Assembly (NCBI GenBank): GCA_963693365.1 | Contig: CAVNZM010000003.1 | Location: forward strand, 5,766,001-5,830,000 | From: Amoebidium appalachense | Lineage: Eukaryota; Ichthyosporea | Length of the DNA stretch: 64,000 bases | Direction of reading: 5' to 3' | In this document: positions 41,313 to 54,174 of the stretch, one piece after another | How the letters are laid out: each line of letters begins with the position of its first letter | How positions within the stretch are numbered: position 1 is the first letter of the stretch | Notes under the pieces: generated by a model | Databases searched by the model: none | Told to the model about the DNA's origin: nothing | What the model saw: only the letters and a program-made list of their open reading frames with translations | Program-made: the position numbers and the translations under genes

Positions 41313-41926
41313 CCCGCTTTCTCGGTCGGTCACTCGTCGGTGCAGGTAGCTTGAAAGCGGGGCTGCCTGGGGGGCTACGTGCAGCCCCATCCCACCACAC
41401 TTTCCATCCGTGCTTTTTGAAGATGCGACAAATCTGGAACTCCCCCGGCAAAGTACCCACCACGGCAGGTATGCGACTGTAGTCCTTACTGCCAGGATAC
41501 AGAGAAATGCGACCGAGCTTCACCGCCCAACCCTCACTCGAAAACGGATGATAGCTGTGAAGATCATAAATCTTCCATCGAGGACCACCAAATCTGAGAA
41601 TCCAGGCTACAACTTCCGGGATGCCCATGTCGTTTTCGAATTCGTGTAGGTTGTAGTTCTTCCTGCAACTAGGACGTCCGTCGTCCAGTTCAATCAAAAA
41701 AACATAAACATGTTCTGAACCCGTTGGCATCACCAAATATATGATCGGTGCGAGTTTTTTTTTTTTGAGGATGACGATAAATACTCTGACGTGTGAGTAG
41801 CCTTTTACCGGTAAATATAACTGACGGATCAACGTCGTTCGAAAGCCTAAATGTGGGTGGGTCGAGTGGTATGCTGCTCGGGAATGCACGAGTGATGAGC
41901 GCCAGAATATTGCCGTTAACAGCCAT
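41313..41926 (-). pseudogene. Unknown protein, frameshifted at an A run
   Basis: Starts at ATG 41,926 (MAVNGNILALITRAF). At an A11 run (T run on the plus strand, 41,756-41,766) the frame must shift for the coding sequence to continue as APIIYLVMPTGSEHVYVF, then GGPRWKIYDLHSYHPFSSEG, and a basic RPRKRARVEGGE patch that could be a nuclear signal. After that the frame runs into the C-rich minisatellite, so the true C-terminus is unclear. No domain recognised. The shift may be a homopolymer error, a mutation, or slippage on the A run. It could also be a 5' exon of the JmjC gene on the same strand, but nothing in it resembles a JmjN domain. Confidence 0.5.
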
Positions 41927-42041
41927 GTTGCTGTGTGTGTTTTTGTGATGTGTGTAATTGTGAGCACCCTCTGCCTGTAAGACTGTCTGTGAGAGCGCTC
42001 TGTCTGTGTGCTTGTGCCACCGTGTTGTAGCGCTCGTGCTT

Positions 42042-42179
<138 letters not shown>

Positions 42180-42481
42180 AATCGTTCCTAGGAAAGCTCG
42201 TGCATGCGCGCGCTATGTTTTTTGTGTCCAGTCTAACAATGTTTGTGTTTAGCAGAACTCGTTTGTGTGTGTGCTCTGTTTTCGTATCCCAAACAATCTA
42301 CGATTGTGTGCATAAGCCTAAAATGTGCCTCGCACAGGGAAACATGAAGGAAATTCTATGTATCTGTATTGGCTAAAAAAGGGGACAACTGATAGCGCGG
42401 TGTGCACAGGTTATTATAACAAGTTTCTTTGTTGTTTTCGTTCTGTTTTTGGCAATCTAGCCTATTTGTAATTACAATGGA

Positions 42482-42749
42482 AACATGTACAACAGCAGCG
42501 CCGGGCGAAAGTGACACGAACTGGTGTGGTGCGCTTGATTATGTTTGAAACATGCACAACAGCAGCGCTGGGCGAAAGTGACACGAACTGATGTGGTGCG
42601 CCTGATTACGTTTGAAACATGCACAACAGCAGCGCTGGGCGAAAGTGACACGAATTGGTGTGGCGCGCTTGGTTATGTTTGAAACATGTACAACAGCAGC
42701 GCCGGGCGAAAGTAACACGAACTGGTGTGGTGCGCTTGGTTATATTTGT
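42482..42749. repeat. Tandem repeat, 67 bp x 4
   Basis: AACATG[T/C]ACAACAGCAGCGC recurs at 42,482, 42,549, 42,616 and 42,683, each followed by GGGCGAAAGT[G/A]ACACGAA and GTGTGG[T/C]GCGCTTG. The period is exactly 67 bp. No coding meaning is apparent. Confidence 0.95.
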
Positions 42750-42869
42750 TCGTTCGGGAATCAAGATGGACTCTTGTAATTTCTCCGTTGTATATAGAGC
42801 GCAAAGAGAGTGTTGAACATATATTCTCATTTCGCAAAGCTTGAAGCAAGCAAGAAAATCACGTTTTTG

Positions 42870-43600
42870 ATGACTGGCCAATTAATGTTTTGTTCAGTTT
42901 GGCCAATGGAATCACTGATTGGCGCGTACGTGATAATAAGCTAATCAGTGAGATCGGCTAATAATAGTTTGGGTAGCAAGGCCAGCCTGCCCAACCAAGA
43001 CCCTTTTGCGAGTAACAATTGTGATTTATTCTAATAGGCAATAAATATTAAAAAAGCATAATTTATTTATGTTTATTTATACTTTACGCGGACACAGACA
43101 TTTGTTGGAATTTTGTTTGGAAAGGGTCCTGTGAATCTGGTCTTCGAAAAGCGTTGCAGCCTTGAGTCACGGTGTATTGACCAACTAGATTGTACCAATG
43201 CCGATAAGCGCTTGCCTAGAGTACCAGTGCCCGATCACGTTGACCCAACCATTATTCACCAATCACCGATTGGTTTTGTTGGCTGGCGCATTTACGTGAT
43301 GACTGGCCAATGAAATTACTTAGTGACTGATAGCAGCACCGACCCTGGAGCGTTTCGACTGAGCAAGGAATAAGGGAAATCCTAAAAGAGGGTTGTATGT
43401 TTTATGACATATAAGGTTCTATAAATAAACAACCATGCGCTTGGGATTTTGGTTGGAAAGCGTTTTGTATTTGCCCAATTTGAATCCGATGCTTCGATTT
43501 CGGTCAATCAGAATACCCTGAGCATCAGCGCCGCGAATCACGTGGGGCAAGAACCAACCCCTATGCACCAATCAAACGCTTGCACGTAAAAAGGTCCGCG
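42870..43600. promoter_or_regulatory. Region dense in CCAAT-type motifs
   Basis: CCAAT or ATTGG occurs repeatedly: CTGGCCAATTAATG (42,875), GGCCAATGGAATCACTGATTGG (42,902), GACCAACTAG, CACCAATCACCGATTGG (43,257), CTGGCCAATGAAA (43,303), GGTCAATCAG (43,502), CACCAATCAAACG (43,566). Two subregions (43,085-43,320 and 43,435-43,590) are distant copies of each other. It precedes the coiled-coil gene at 44,221. No gene lies here that I can support. Confidence 0.45.
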
Positions 43601-43889
43601 AATAAGATGTTGTGAAAGCGTATATCCTTCGATGTTTTAAACTAGCGCTCGTTTTGTCCTGTATATTATATTTTTATTTCGTATATTCACCTTTTTTATA
43701 CAGTTTACCTGTGAACCAAACACGATTAGAGATATATTCGCTAACAGCGCCAAAAGGTTCTGTTTTTCTTATGCTTGATTCTCGTAACATAAGATCGTAT
43801 TTTGCGCAATGGCTTCACATAAATTATTGATGACGGTTTTTTTATATCAGTTCACAGCGCTGTCATTTTCTACTTTTCTGATTCTTTTG

Positions 43890-44190
43890 TTCATGGCTGT
43901 GTTTGCACACGACGGTGTTTGCCTAGAGAAACGTAACACTCTCTTTTTTTTTCTTTTTCTCTTGTTCACGACTGGGTTTGCACAGGACTGTGTTTGCGCA
44001 GAGAAACGTAACACTCTTTTTTTTTACTTTTTCCTTTGTTCACAACAGAGAATCGTATTCGTAGCACTTTCTTTTTTTTTTCCTTTTTCCCTTGTTTTTT
44101 TTTTTCCTTTTTCCCTTGTTCACGACTGGGTTTGCACACGACTGTGTTTGCGCAGAGAAACGTAAGACTTCCTTTCTTTTTTTCCCTTTG
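43890..44190. repeat. Tandem repeat, about 75-80 bp, 3-4 copies
   Basis: Units consist of TTGTTCACGACTGGGTTTGC, GTGTTTGCGCAGAGAAACGT and a T run with TTTCCC. Copies at about 43,900, 43,975 and 44,130 are clear and one in between is diverged. The array ends about 30 bp before the ATG of the next gene, so it forms its immediate 5' flank. Confidence 0.85.
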
Positions 44191-44220
44191 TTTATCCTTT
44201 TTTTTGTGAAAACTGTCACG

Positions 44221-45451
44221 ATGGATTATTCCCAGCAAGCTCCCGGGTCGGGGTCATACGAAACCAACATCAGCAAGTCCGCCGACCCCGTCACAACGCA
44301 AGCCCCCCCCCCATCCAACCCCCCCCCCACACTCCGGCGGCGAAGTCCCCTCCCCCAACCAACCCCCCCCCCACACTCAGGCTCCGGCGGCGACGTCCCC
44401 CCCCCCCCATCCAACCCCCCCCCACACTCCGGCGACACTGCTCCCGTCGATCCAAAAATGTTCGAAGAGTACTTGGAGACTGTGTTGCAGTCGAAAGTAG
44501 ACAGTGCCATTGCCTCTGCATTGGCAAAGGTCGGTACTGCGGCCACTGCACCCGCTGTCACCACCCCAACCACCGAATTGCAGGAGAAGCTGGAAGCCGC
44601 AGAGAAAGAATTACAAACGAAGGATCACGACATCCAAATCCTTAAGGGGAAATTGCCGAGCTAAAATCGGCGGCGGCCAAACAAAAACACCTTGCAGATG
44701 CAAAGGAACAGGTGTTATCGGCAAAGAATCGGGACCTCGAAGGGCAGCTTGTTGGAAAGGTGGCCGATATCCTGGAGCATCAGACTGAAGGGGAAAGATA
44801 CCGGGCCGAGATTACCAAGCTTCAGTCACACATTGCGACCATGAGGGAATCATACCGTAGAACAATCGACGAGAGCACACAGAAACTTCGTGATTGGAAT
44901 GACCCCCAGCCCCTCCCCCGACATTACCGTCCAACACGGTCTCGCCCCCCCCCTCCCCCCCCCCTGGTACGACCAATCAAAATCCCATCCCCACCCTCCC
45001 CCCGCCCGGTACCACTCAGCCCAAAACCCCCCTCAACCTCCCCCTGCCCATTCTCCCCCTCCCCCCACCTGTCATGCCCGTACCCCCCTTCAATCCGTCC
45101 CTCACCACCGTTACCAGCACCCAATCCCACACTTTTGGTGCCTCCATGATGTCGAACCCCTCTGCATATTCCCAGGGTTCAAAGAGAGGGGTGTCAGATA
45201 TTTCTTTTGGTGTGTACAAACGGCACCGCCAGGAAGAGACGTCATTTGAGACGGCATTAGATGAGGAATTGGAGGACATGATGGCTTTGGGCGAGAAGGT
45301 CGAGGGGAAGAAAGGGAAAGAAAGTGGTCGAGCAAAGAAACCAAAACAGAGTCAGAAACCAGCCCCTGCCCGCAGTGGCAGGACACGAGCAAAGCAAGTT
45401 TCAGATATACAGGTTATTCACGGGGACAGTGATGAAGACGATGAAGATTAG
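44221..45451 (+). pseudogene. Unknown coiled-coil, Pro-rich protein with acidic tail, two frameshifts
   Basis: ATG 44,221 opens MDYSQQAPGSGSYETN, then a Pro/Ser-rich repeated region (PPPSNPPP three times), and a coiled coil (MFEEYLETVLQSKVDSAIA, ELQEKLEAAEKELQTKDHD). A one-base shift near 44,650 leads to the continuing coil (AKNRDLEGQLVGKVADILEH, KLQSHIATMRESYRR) and a second Pro-rich region. A second shift within C runs near 45,000 leads to SDISFGVYKRHRQEETSFE, a basic stretch (KKPKQSQKPAPARSGRTR) and an acidic end (GDSDEDDED). The amino-acid continuity across shifts argues that one protein is meant. Both shifts lie in or near short homopolymers. Function unknown; the layout would fit a nucleic-acid-associated structural protein. 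Confidence 0.6.
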
Positions 45452-45639
45452 GTTGGGAGTGGTGAGGGGTGTGTTTTGATTTTGTTGTATGTGTCAGGGG
45501 CTGGGTATGGCCACAGGGGCTGGCTGATGTATTTTAATATATGACTGTTGATACTGGTAGCACCTTACGGTTTCTGTATTTATGTTAACGAGCATCTTAA
45601 TAATATGGATCATAGCATGTAGGCATCTTTTTTTTCTGG

Positions 45640-45735
45640 TTCTGGATGGTTTAGTATCTTGTGGTTATTATATATGTACAAGTCTTCTGGATGGTTTAGT
45701 ATCTTGTGGTTATTATATATGTACAAGTCTTGTTT
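45640..45735. repeat. Tandem duplication, 45 bp x 2
   Basis: Two copies of a unit containing GGATGGTTTAGTATCTTGTG and GTTATTATATATGTACAAGT. Confidence 0.95.
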
Positions 45736-45799
45736 TGCTGTTTTCAACCGATTAAATATCGATTGTATACAAAGAAGTCCAGGTCCCTTTTGGTACACA

Positions 45800-45823
45800 C
45801 TTGCATGCACGTTCAAAGTCTCC

Positions 45824-45854
<31 letters not shown>

Positions 45855-46154
45855 ACTCCCTCCCCATGCATGCATGCCCGTGTGGCACACAGTTTGTGTG
45901 CTTTCATAAGTCTATCGATGCATGCACGTTCAAAGTCTCCCCCCCCCCCCACCTTACCCTAAACCCTAAACCCCGTGCATGCATGCCCGTGTGGCACACA
46001 GTTTGTGTGCTTTCATAAGTCTATTGCATGCACGTTCAAAGTCTCCCCCCCCCCCCCCCCTCCCCCCTCCCCACACTCCCTCCCCATGCATGCATGCCCG
46101 TGTGGCACACAGTTTGTGTGCTTTCATAAGTCTATTGCATGCACGTTCAAAGTC

Positions 46155-46194
<40 letters not shown>

Positions 46195-46369
46195 ACCCCA
46201 CACTCCCTCCCCATGCATGCATGCCCGTGTGGCACACAGTTTGTGTGCTTTCATAAGTCTATCGATGCATGCATGCCCGTGTGGCACACAGTTTGTGTGC
46301 TTTCATAAGTCTATTGCATGCACGTTCAAAGTCTCCCCCCCCCCCCCCCCCCCCCCACCCCCCCCCCCC

Positions 46370-46408
<39 letters not shown>

Positions 46409-46547
46409 ACCCCACACTCCCTCCCCATGCATGCATGCCCGTGTGGCACACAGTTTGTGTGCTTTCATAAGTCTATCGATGCATGCATGCCCGTGTGGCA
46501 CACAGTTTGTGTGCTTTCATAAGTCTATTGCATGCACGTTCAAAGTC

Positions 46548-46583
<36 letters not shown>

Positions 46584-46671
46584 ACCCCACACTCCCTCCC
46601 CATGCATGCATGCCCGTGTGGCACACAGTTTGTGTGCTTTCATAAGTCTATTGCATGCACGTTCAAAGTCT

Positions 46672-46734
<63 letters not shown>

Positions 46735-46990
46735 ACCCCACACTCCCTCCCCATGCATGCATGCCCGTGTGGCACACAGTTTGTGTGCTTTCATAAGTCT
46801 ATCGATGCATGCATGCCCGTGTGGCACACAGTTTGTGTGCTTTCATAAGTCTATTGCATGCACGTTCAAAGTCTCCCCCCCCCCCCACCCCCCCCCCCCC
46901 TCCCCCCCCCCCACCCCACACTCCCTCCCCATGCATGCATGCCCGTGTGGCACACAGTTTGTGTGCTTTCATAAGTCTATCGATGTATAT
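45800..46990. repeat. Complex tandem array with eleven copies of a 37-bp core and C runs
   Basis: The core CCGTGTGGCACACAGTTTGT, GTGCTTTCATAAGTCTAT occurs eleven times. It is preceded by ATGCATGCATG and in most units followed by TGCATGCACGTTCAAAGTCT and a C run of 15-60 nt. A short interstitial CCCTAAACCCTAAACCCC (45,957-45,974) occurs once. All reading frames here are repeat artefacts. Confidence 0.97.
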
Positions 46991-47010
46991 TGCATGCACG
47001 TTTAAAGTAT

Positions 47011-47405
47011 TTATTTCCCCTCTTTTTGCACACACAGCTTTGCACACACAGCAACTGTCTTTTTATTGTATCCACTTTGGGTATGAAGCGCTGGCGCTGG
47101 GTTTGTCGTATACTCCACTTCGGGGCTTTTGTATGCAGCGCTTATTTCCCCTCTTTTTGCACACACAGCTTTGCACACACAGCAACTGTCTTTTTATTGT
47201 ATCCACTTTGGGTATGAAGCGCTGGCGCTGGGTTTGTCGTATACTCCACTTCGGGGCTTTTGTATGCAGCGCTTATTTCCCCTCTTTTTGCACACACAGC
47301 TTTGCACACACAGCAACTGTCTTTTTATTGTATCCACTTTGGGTATGAAGCGCTGGCGCTGGGTTTGTCGTATACTCCACTTCGGGTCTTTTTGTATGCA
47401 GCGCT
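47011..47405. repeat. Tandem repeat, 131 bp x 3
   Basis: TTATTTCCCCTCTTTTTGCA recurs at 47,011, 47,142 and 47,273. Units contain ACACACAGCTTTGCACACAC, ATTGTATCCACTTTGGG and GAAGCGCTGGCGCTGG. It ends at the 3' end of the two-TM gene. Confidence 0.97.
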
Positions 47406-47428
47406 GGCGCGGTGACACGTCAATCGGA

Positions 47429-47847
47429 TTAAAAGTCCGAGTGACTTGTTTGTCTCAGAGCGGTGTCGTACTCCGCAGCACCCGTCTTCTTATTGAAATA
47501 GTATATGACTGCATACATCAATGGTGTAACCAATAAACATGTGAGGACAATAGCAGCGCTGACGTACACCAGATACATTTTGTTCACTTTCTCTCTAGCA
47601 TTCGGTTCGGACTTCATTAAATTGTACCAGTGTATATTTGCAACGACACTGCATATAGATATCACATAAAGAATGCCTGTGGTGACCGTGCTGTCGAACA
47701 TGTACGTGTACCTCACAAAACTTTCAGTATCCGACGTGTTACACCCCAAAAGTGACCTCTCTGAGATCTTGCCTGTGGTACAAACTCTTGATGCCGTGTT
47801 GCTCTTGTGTTTTACCAGTACCCCTCTCTCCAGATGCCGAATTTAGA
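47429..47847 (-). CDS. Two-TM membrane protein, 5' end unresolved
   Basis: Minus-strand frame open from after a TAA at about 47,848 to a stop at 47,429. It has two hydrophobic helices (GILYVISICSVVANIHW and VYVSAAIVLTCLLVTPLMYAVIYYF), separated by a polar, basic loop (SEPNAREKVNK), and a polar tail ending TALRQTSHSDF. No ATG stands at the head of the frame; the first in-frame ATG (MFDSTVTTG, about 47,700) would leave both helices. Either that is the start, or an upstream exon is joined (a CCACAG acceptor lies in frame near 47,773). Family unknown. It is divergent from the Cys/His gene at 48,006. Confidence 0.55.
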
Positions 47848-48005
47848 TTGGAATTCGTGAATACACCCATGTGATTGGTCAGTGGTTTGGCACCAAGAGA
47901 TTGATTGATATGCCATCAACCAGTCAACAAAAAGTACTCGCTTTTACTTTTTGTCTCGCTTCACCCCAATCCAAGAACAGTGCACACCAAAACAAAACAC
48001 TAGAA

Positions 48006-48488
48006 ATGGGAGACGCACTTTTGCGCCCCGATTCGGTTGACCCCGAACGATGCCCTGCATTTGCACCCTCAAAAAAAGCCCAGTGCAAAAACAAAAAGAA
48101 AACATGCCCACACCACAAGGACGGCTTCAAGCCCTGGGTATGCTTTGCCCCTGCCACCGGTGTCCTCCTCTACAGCGACAACACCATCAACATCCTCCAC
48201 CCCCACAAGGCCGGGGACTATGCTCATGCAAACCTCCTGCTGGACGACCTCCTGGCCGCCTTTACAGTCGCAGAAATGCAGCGCCCTCGCACCGAGCGCA
48301 CCGGGGTACCCGCGCTGACTGTGTCCACTCCGGATCCACCCATGGGTGCACCACAGCCACCGGTTGCAGCTGCAGCGGTGGGTGTGGGCAGGGAAAATGG
48401 GTACTGCCAGGGCAAAACCAAGGCTGGCAATCCCTGCAAAAACAGGGTGAAATCTACGACCCATTGCCATAAGCACAAGCCCAAATAA
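48006..48488 (+). CDS. Small protein with two Cys/His zinc-knuckle-like motifs, intronless
   Basis: 160 codons from ATG 48,006. Near each end is a motif of the form C-x(7-8)-C-x(n)-C-x2-H: CPAFAPSKKAQCKNKKKTCPHH at the start and CQGKTKAGNPCKN...HCHKH at the end. The latter matches the short C-x-x-x-TK-x-G-x-x-C-x-R/N...C-x-x-H motif that is frequent in small proteins of giant viruses, phages and some eukaryotes. The middle (VLLYSDNTINILHPHKAGDY, LLLDDLLAAFTVAEM) looks folded. Zinc binding is inferred from Cys/His spacing; function unknown. A CCAAT-type GATTGGTCAG lies at 47,873 in the divergent promoter region. Confidence 0.7.
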   Translation: MGDALLRPDSVDPERCPAFAPSKKAQCKNKKKTCPHHKDGFKPWVCFAPATGVLLYSDNTINILHPHKAGDYAHANLLLDDLLAAFTVAEMQRPRTERTGVPALTVSTPDPPMGAPQPPVAAAAVGVGRENGYCQGKTKAGNPCKNRVKSTTHCHKHKPK

Positions 48489-49313
48489 AAAAACCACCCA
48501 CACACCCACACGTGCCAACATACACTATCCTCCCCGTGAGTGGCATGCCAGTCTCCCCAGCCCCCCTGCTCCCCAGTCCCCCCTGCCCCCCTGCCCCCCT
48601 GCCCCCCTGCCCCCCTGCTCCCCTGCCACATGCACACCCACACACTGGGTGCCCCCCCTGCTCCCCTGCCTCCCGGAACCAGGCCCCCCAGTGGTGGCAT
48701 TCCAACACGTGCATGCTAGAAGATCGTGCTACATGAACAAATGGTCTTAACTCAGCCATACATGGGGGATAGATAGTATCACACAACCATGGTTCCCCCA
48801 CTCTCCCCAGCCTCCTGTGCACGTGTGCCTCCCCCGACCCCCTGCCTCCCCTGCACGTGTGCCCCCCCTCCTGCCGGAACCACGGCCCCCAGTGGTGGCA
48901 GCCAGTGCCTTACATGCTAATCTATTCTATGGCCACATGGCCAGATGGCCAGATTGTTTTGACTTCAGGTGGATCCCCCCCCCCCCTGCTCACAGACTGA
49001 ATTTGATCTGGCCATCTGGCCATCTGGGTATAAACCGTTTTCTGTTCTAATATTGGAGAACTGTCGATAGTGATAGAAAATGTCATTGGAAGAACAATCG
49101 GGAAATCCCGCGGTGTGACAACCAATCAGAATGAAGCAATATCGCAGGCCACCAGCCAATCATGCCTCATTCATGCGATCGGACTGGATAACGATACCAT
49201 CTTCCAACAGGAACCCATGGCCAGCTAATTGACAAAGTTCAAGACTTCTTGGTTTGTACGCTAACACGTACTGACGTGTTGCCGCACGTGCGACGTTTTA
49301 ACATCTACTCATT

Positions 49314-49347
<34 letters not shown>

Positions 49348-49948
49348 AGGAGACACCGCCTCAGTAGGTGGTAGGTTTGTACGGCACTTCATAGAGTCAG
49401 AAAACCCTTTCTAAGCCCCATCACTATGTATGATATGTAATCATCAACAGCTGAGACCTTCATATATATGCATGGGCACGCACCTGTTAGTGATCATGAT
49501 GATACAACGCCGAGGGAGTATATACTTAAGATAAACCGTTACTGCCAACTTAGTAAAGTTGAGACAGTGTCTAGAGCTAGACCTCGGTGTAAAGGCGTAA
49601 ACGTCTCTGCGGGGAATATATCATCTTAGCATGGGCTAATATCTGGATTGATGCAGCTGTTGAACTCTATGATAGAGCCCACAAAAAAAAGCACTATGTA
49701 TCAGACAGACGCTAAAACATTTGTGCATATTTGAATGAGCATCACTTTCAACGCGGCCTGGGCCCATTATCAGGGAAAACTGTCAGCATCTCTATCTCAG
49801 AAACATGTTTCGACTCTTCAGTGTCCAGCTTGCGCGGATTGAGGTGTTTCTGTGCATGTGGTGGTGGCGGTGGCGGTGGTGTGTGTGACTGTGTGCTGGT
49901 GGATTGGTAGTGCGTGTACGTTTGTGTTTGTGGTGGTGGTGTGTGTGT

Positions 49949-49981
<33 letters not shown>

Positions 49982-50588
49982 GGGTGGGTGGGTGGGGGGG
50001 GGGGGGGGGGGGGGGCTTGCAAATTTTACGGACTTCAGGCATTTTGTTGAACTTTGCATTCATACCTCCACGGGGAGGTTTACACATGTTTATTTATAGC
50101 CTGTCTTTGATATTTTGTCCTTCAAGCAACACGTGGCTATTATAGGTCGGTCTGCACGTCTGTGTGTGGTCCGTGCATGGCAACTAATTGAATTTCAAAA
50201 AAAAAGAAAACAGAAAAACAAAAAATAAACAGAAATGGCACGCCCGTTGCATCATGAACAACAGTCACGGTCCCAGAGCAAACCAATCATAAAGGGGCTG
50301 CATAAATTCCTAGCCATAGCTATAGCCCCTCAGGTGGGGCATGTCGGGAAGCAAGATTCAACGTGTGTGTATGTGTGTGTGTGTTGTATGTGTGTGTTCG
50401 TGTGTGTGCCTGTCCCCGTGTGTGTGAGCGTGTGTGTGACAGTGTGTGTTAAGCCGTCCATGTGTCTGTGCGGCATAAGCACATCCCCTTTACCTTGTGC
50501 AAGATCTACAACCGTTGTTTACCATAAAAATACATCTGTTTCAACGGTATACTTGAGTTTACTCTCACCAGATGAAACATGCACTAAG
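48489..50588. other. Gene-free stretch between the Cys/His gene and DOHH
   Basis: Contains C-rich short repeats (CCCCCCTG units, 48,570-48,640), an inverted pair GGCCAGATGGCCAGAT / ATCTGGCCATCTGGCCATCTGG (48,938-49,027), an A run (49,318-49,344), a decayed copy of an interspersed repeat (about 49,330-49,540), and (GT)n plus a G run (49,942-50,015). The minus-strand side from 50,588 down is the 3' UTR of DOHH. No gene recognised. Confidence 0.6.
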
Positions 50589-50698
50589 TTACTCTGCCGA
50601 TTTCAGCTTCTCCACTCCGTCAGCATACTGAAAAGACCCCCCGTTTTCGTATTCATACATGTCAAGAGCAACAATGCAGCTCTCACGCACAATGCGCT

Positions 50699-50730
<32 letters not shown>

Positions 50731-51150
50731 TTGGGGAGGGGGAGGGAGAGGAGGGATTGAGAAAGTTAGTTTAGTTGGGTCCTGAGGTTCAAATGCCATG
50801 ATATCCATATTGCATCCGTGATGGTGATGGTGACGACACAGGGAGAAGGGGATGGTGTGGTGTGTGTGTGTGTATGTGTGTGTTGAGCGGGGTGGGTGGG
50901 TGGGTGGGTGGGTTTTGGTGGTGGTGGGGGGGGGGGGGGGGGGGGGGGGGGGGGATATTAAGGGTATGGAAACCCGTTTATGTATGCAAACGGAGAGGGT
51001 GTCTGCATCCACAACCATTGGTGCCTCTCTTTTTGCTGCAAGATTTATGCAGCACCACTCATGCCATGCACCCACCTTACACACATACATCTACACCAAA
51101 CACGGACACAAAAGAACTCCCCTTTAACACACACGACAAACGTGGGCAAG

Positions 51151-51182
<32 letters not shown>

Positions 51183-51439
51183 ACCACCACCACACACACA
51201 CGCCTTCTTCACAGACATACGCGTGAAAGCCTGCACACGCACCCATTCCCAAACCATAACCACACACACCGCACCATAATTACACGACCCTCAAATTGGT
51301 CAAACACCCCTCTTCCCCTTCCCCGATGCTCACGTGCTAATACAACACATGTCTGAAATTACTGATCCCCCCCCCCCCCTCCCCCCCAAAAAGAAAAACG
51401 CACACACACACACACACCACCACCACAGAAGGGAATCCC

Positions 51440-51470
<31 letters not shown>

Positions 51471-51903
51471 AAACAAAAAAAAACAAACAAACAACTCCGA
51501 TCTAGTACCACATCACCAACACAATCTCCTTGTCTCACTAACACCTCACATCAACACGGTAAACGGACCAAAAAGGTGCCCCCCCCCCCCCCCCCTCTCC
51601 CCCCCCCCAAAAAAACGGGTGGGGGGGGGGTTTAAGAACGCCATCTCAAAATTTCAAATTTCATACCTGCTCGTCCTTTGCATATTTCTGCAAAAGTGGC
51701 AATACGGGGTCTGTAGCAATGGACCCCAGGGCCTCTGCAGCCTCGTGCCTCACCATCGGGTGCTCCGTGGGGGTTTCGAGAACGACAGAGAGGGCAGGCA
51801 CGGACACGGGGTGTTGGATCTGGCCCAGCACGTAGGCTGGAGGGGGGAAGGGGTGAAGGGTATATGTGTGTGTGTGTGTGTGTACGTGTGTATGTGTGTA
51901 TGT

Positions 51904-51937
<34 letters not shown>

Positions 51938-52201
51938 GAGTGTCAGTGAGTGCGAGTGTGTGTATTAACGTGTGTACGTGTGTGTGTGTGCTGCATGTGA
52001 GTGAGTGATGTGTGTGCGCGCATGTGCCTGTATGCGTTAAAAAGAGAGAGAGAGAGAGTCCGTGTGTGTGTTCGAGTGCAGGTGTCTGTGTGCGCAAGTG
52101 TACTTGTGTGTGTGTGTGACTACGTGTGAAGATTGAATTTGCGCGTACCTGTGAGTGTGTAATGTTTGTGTCAAGAGTGGAAATGTGTGTGCGTGTGTGC
52201 G

Positions 52202-52239
<38 letters not shown>

Positions 52240-52554
52240 CGTGTGTGAGTGCAGGAATGTGTGCAAATGTACGTGTGTGAACATTGTGGAAGAGCGCGTG
52301 TGCAAGCGTGCGTGTTCGCGTTTAGACGTGGATGTGGCAAAGCATTTGTACGTGTCAGTGTGTGCGGGCCTTAAGTTGTGTGTGGGTAGGTATGTGTGTC
52401 TATAAGCTTGTGGGTGTAGGTTTAGACGTGCTGGGTGTTACGTGCAGAGCGCAGATAAGAGTGCCACAATAGTGTGTAAAAGCATTGTGAGTGCGGTAAA
52501 ATGGCTGATGTTTTTCTATTTTTTCTTCTCACTCTCTTTCTTTTTTTTTTTTTT

Positions 52555-52598
<44 letters not shown>

Positions 52599-52813
52599 AG
52601 TGTGCATATCTGTGTTTGTGTGCGTGTACGTGCAATTAGGCGAGCGCTTCGCGTGCGCGTGTGTGTGCATGCAGGTGATGAAAGTGAAGGCACATACCGA
52701 TCTCGTGACGGAACAGAGCGCTGTCATCTTTAAACCCCTCAGTGATGGCCTGTAGATCAACCAATCAGATACAGCCACACCAACAACGTGTCATGTTCTT
52801 CTGTCTCTCTCCC

Positions 52814-52845
<32 letters not shown>

Positions 52846-52879
52846 AAAACAGCAAAAAAACAAAAGGAGAAAGAAAAAA

Positions 52880-52935
<56 letters not shown>

Positions 52936-52941
52936 GAGGGC

Positions 52942-52977
<36 letters not shown>

Positions 52978-54090
52978 TCACCATCCCTCCCCTGCCCGTT
53001 GCCCCACAGCACACACACATGGAAAGCGCAACTCAAGTCAACACACACCACCACCCTCACCTTATCACATCCATGACGGACAACAACGACACACAAGACT
53101 TGTAAGAAGGAGTGCACACACAAAAGTCTGAATCACAAGGGGCCCCCTTAAGTTTTGTTCCCCCATTTTCTTTCGTTTCTTCTTCTTCTCCCCCTCCCCC
53201 CCCCCCCCCCCTCCCCACCCCCCCCCCTTTTTTTTTTTTTTGGCGCGCTGGCGGGGGGGCGGGGTGGGGGGTTTGAATGCGGAACACGGTACGAAGTACG
53301 CATACACGAAGGACACATGCAAAGCCAAACATTCAAGTATGCAACATCAGCCATACGCACAGTATGCGTCATAAGCAGAGCCCATCCTCAGGGAGGGCCC
53401 AAGTCATCAATTGCGTCTGAGTTTCGACCCCTTAGCCCGCGTATATACGAGGGGGGGGGGGGGGGGGGGGGGAAGGAGAGGTAGTAATAAAAAGGGGAAG
53501 GGGGGGAGGGGGGGGGAGGGGGGGGGGGGGGGGGGGAGGATAAGCACACACCAGCACGCTCTCCGAGTTGCCGATGTTGCGGAGTGCAAACAGTGCGCGA
53601 TACCTCTCAAAGAGATTCAAATTGGTGTCCATAAGTTTGGCCCGCAAGATCTCAATGTCTTTGTCCGTGGATGGGGGGGCAGGATCAACACTGTAGTAGG
53701 GGCCCTGACTGAGGGGGGTGAAAGGGTTAATGTTAGTGAGTGGTGGGGTACTAACCTAGTGGAAGGAGACGGGGAAAAAAAGGTATTCTAGTGTGTAGTG
53801 ATCAACACTGAAGTAGGGTCCCTGACTGTAAAGGTTAGGGTTAGTGATTTCTAGGTGTCGGGAATGAGAATAGAAAGATTAGGTGTTTAGTGTGGGGTGA
53901 TTAAAAGAAGGGAGGGGGATAGAGACTTATAAAGAAAGAATACATTCCAAGGCGCCCCAGGGGAAGGGGGGGGGGGGGGGGGTTGGCCTGTGTCTTACAG
54001 AGTAACGAAAGGCACAAACCAAAAACAAAGCGCATGATATAGCAAGATATAGCATGACAAAGCAAGATATGAAATCCTAACACCAAACTA

Positions 54091-54174
<84 letters not shown>
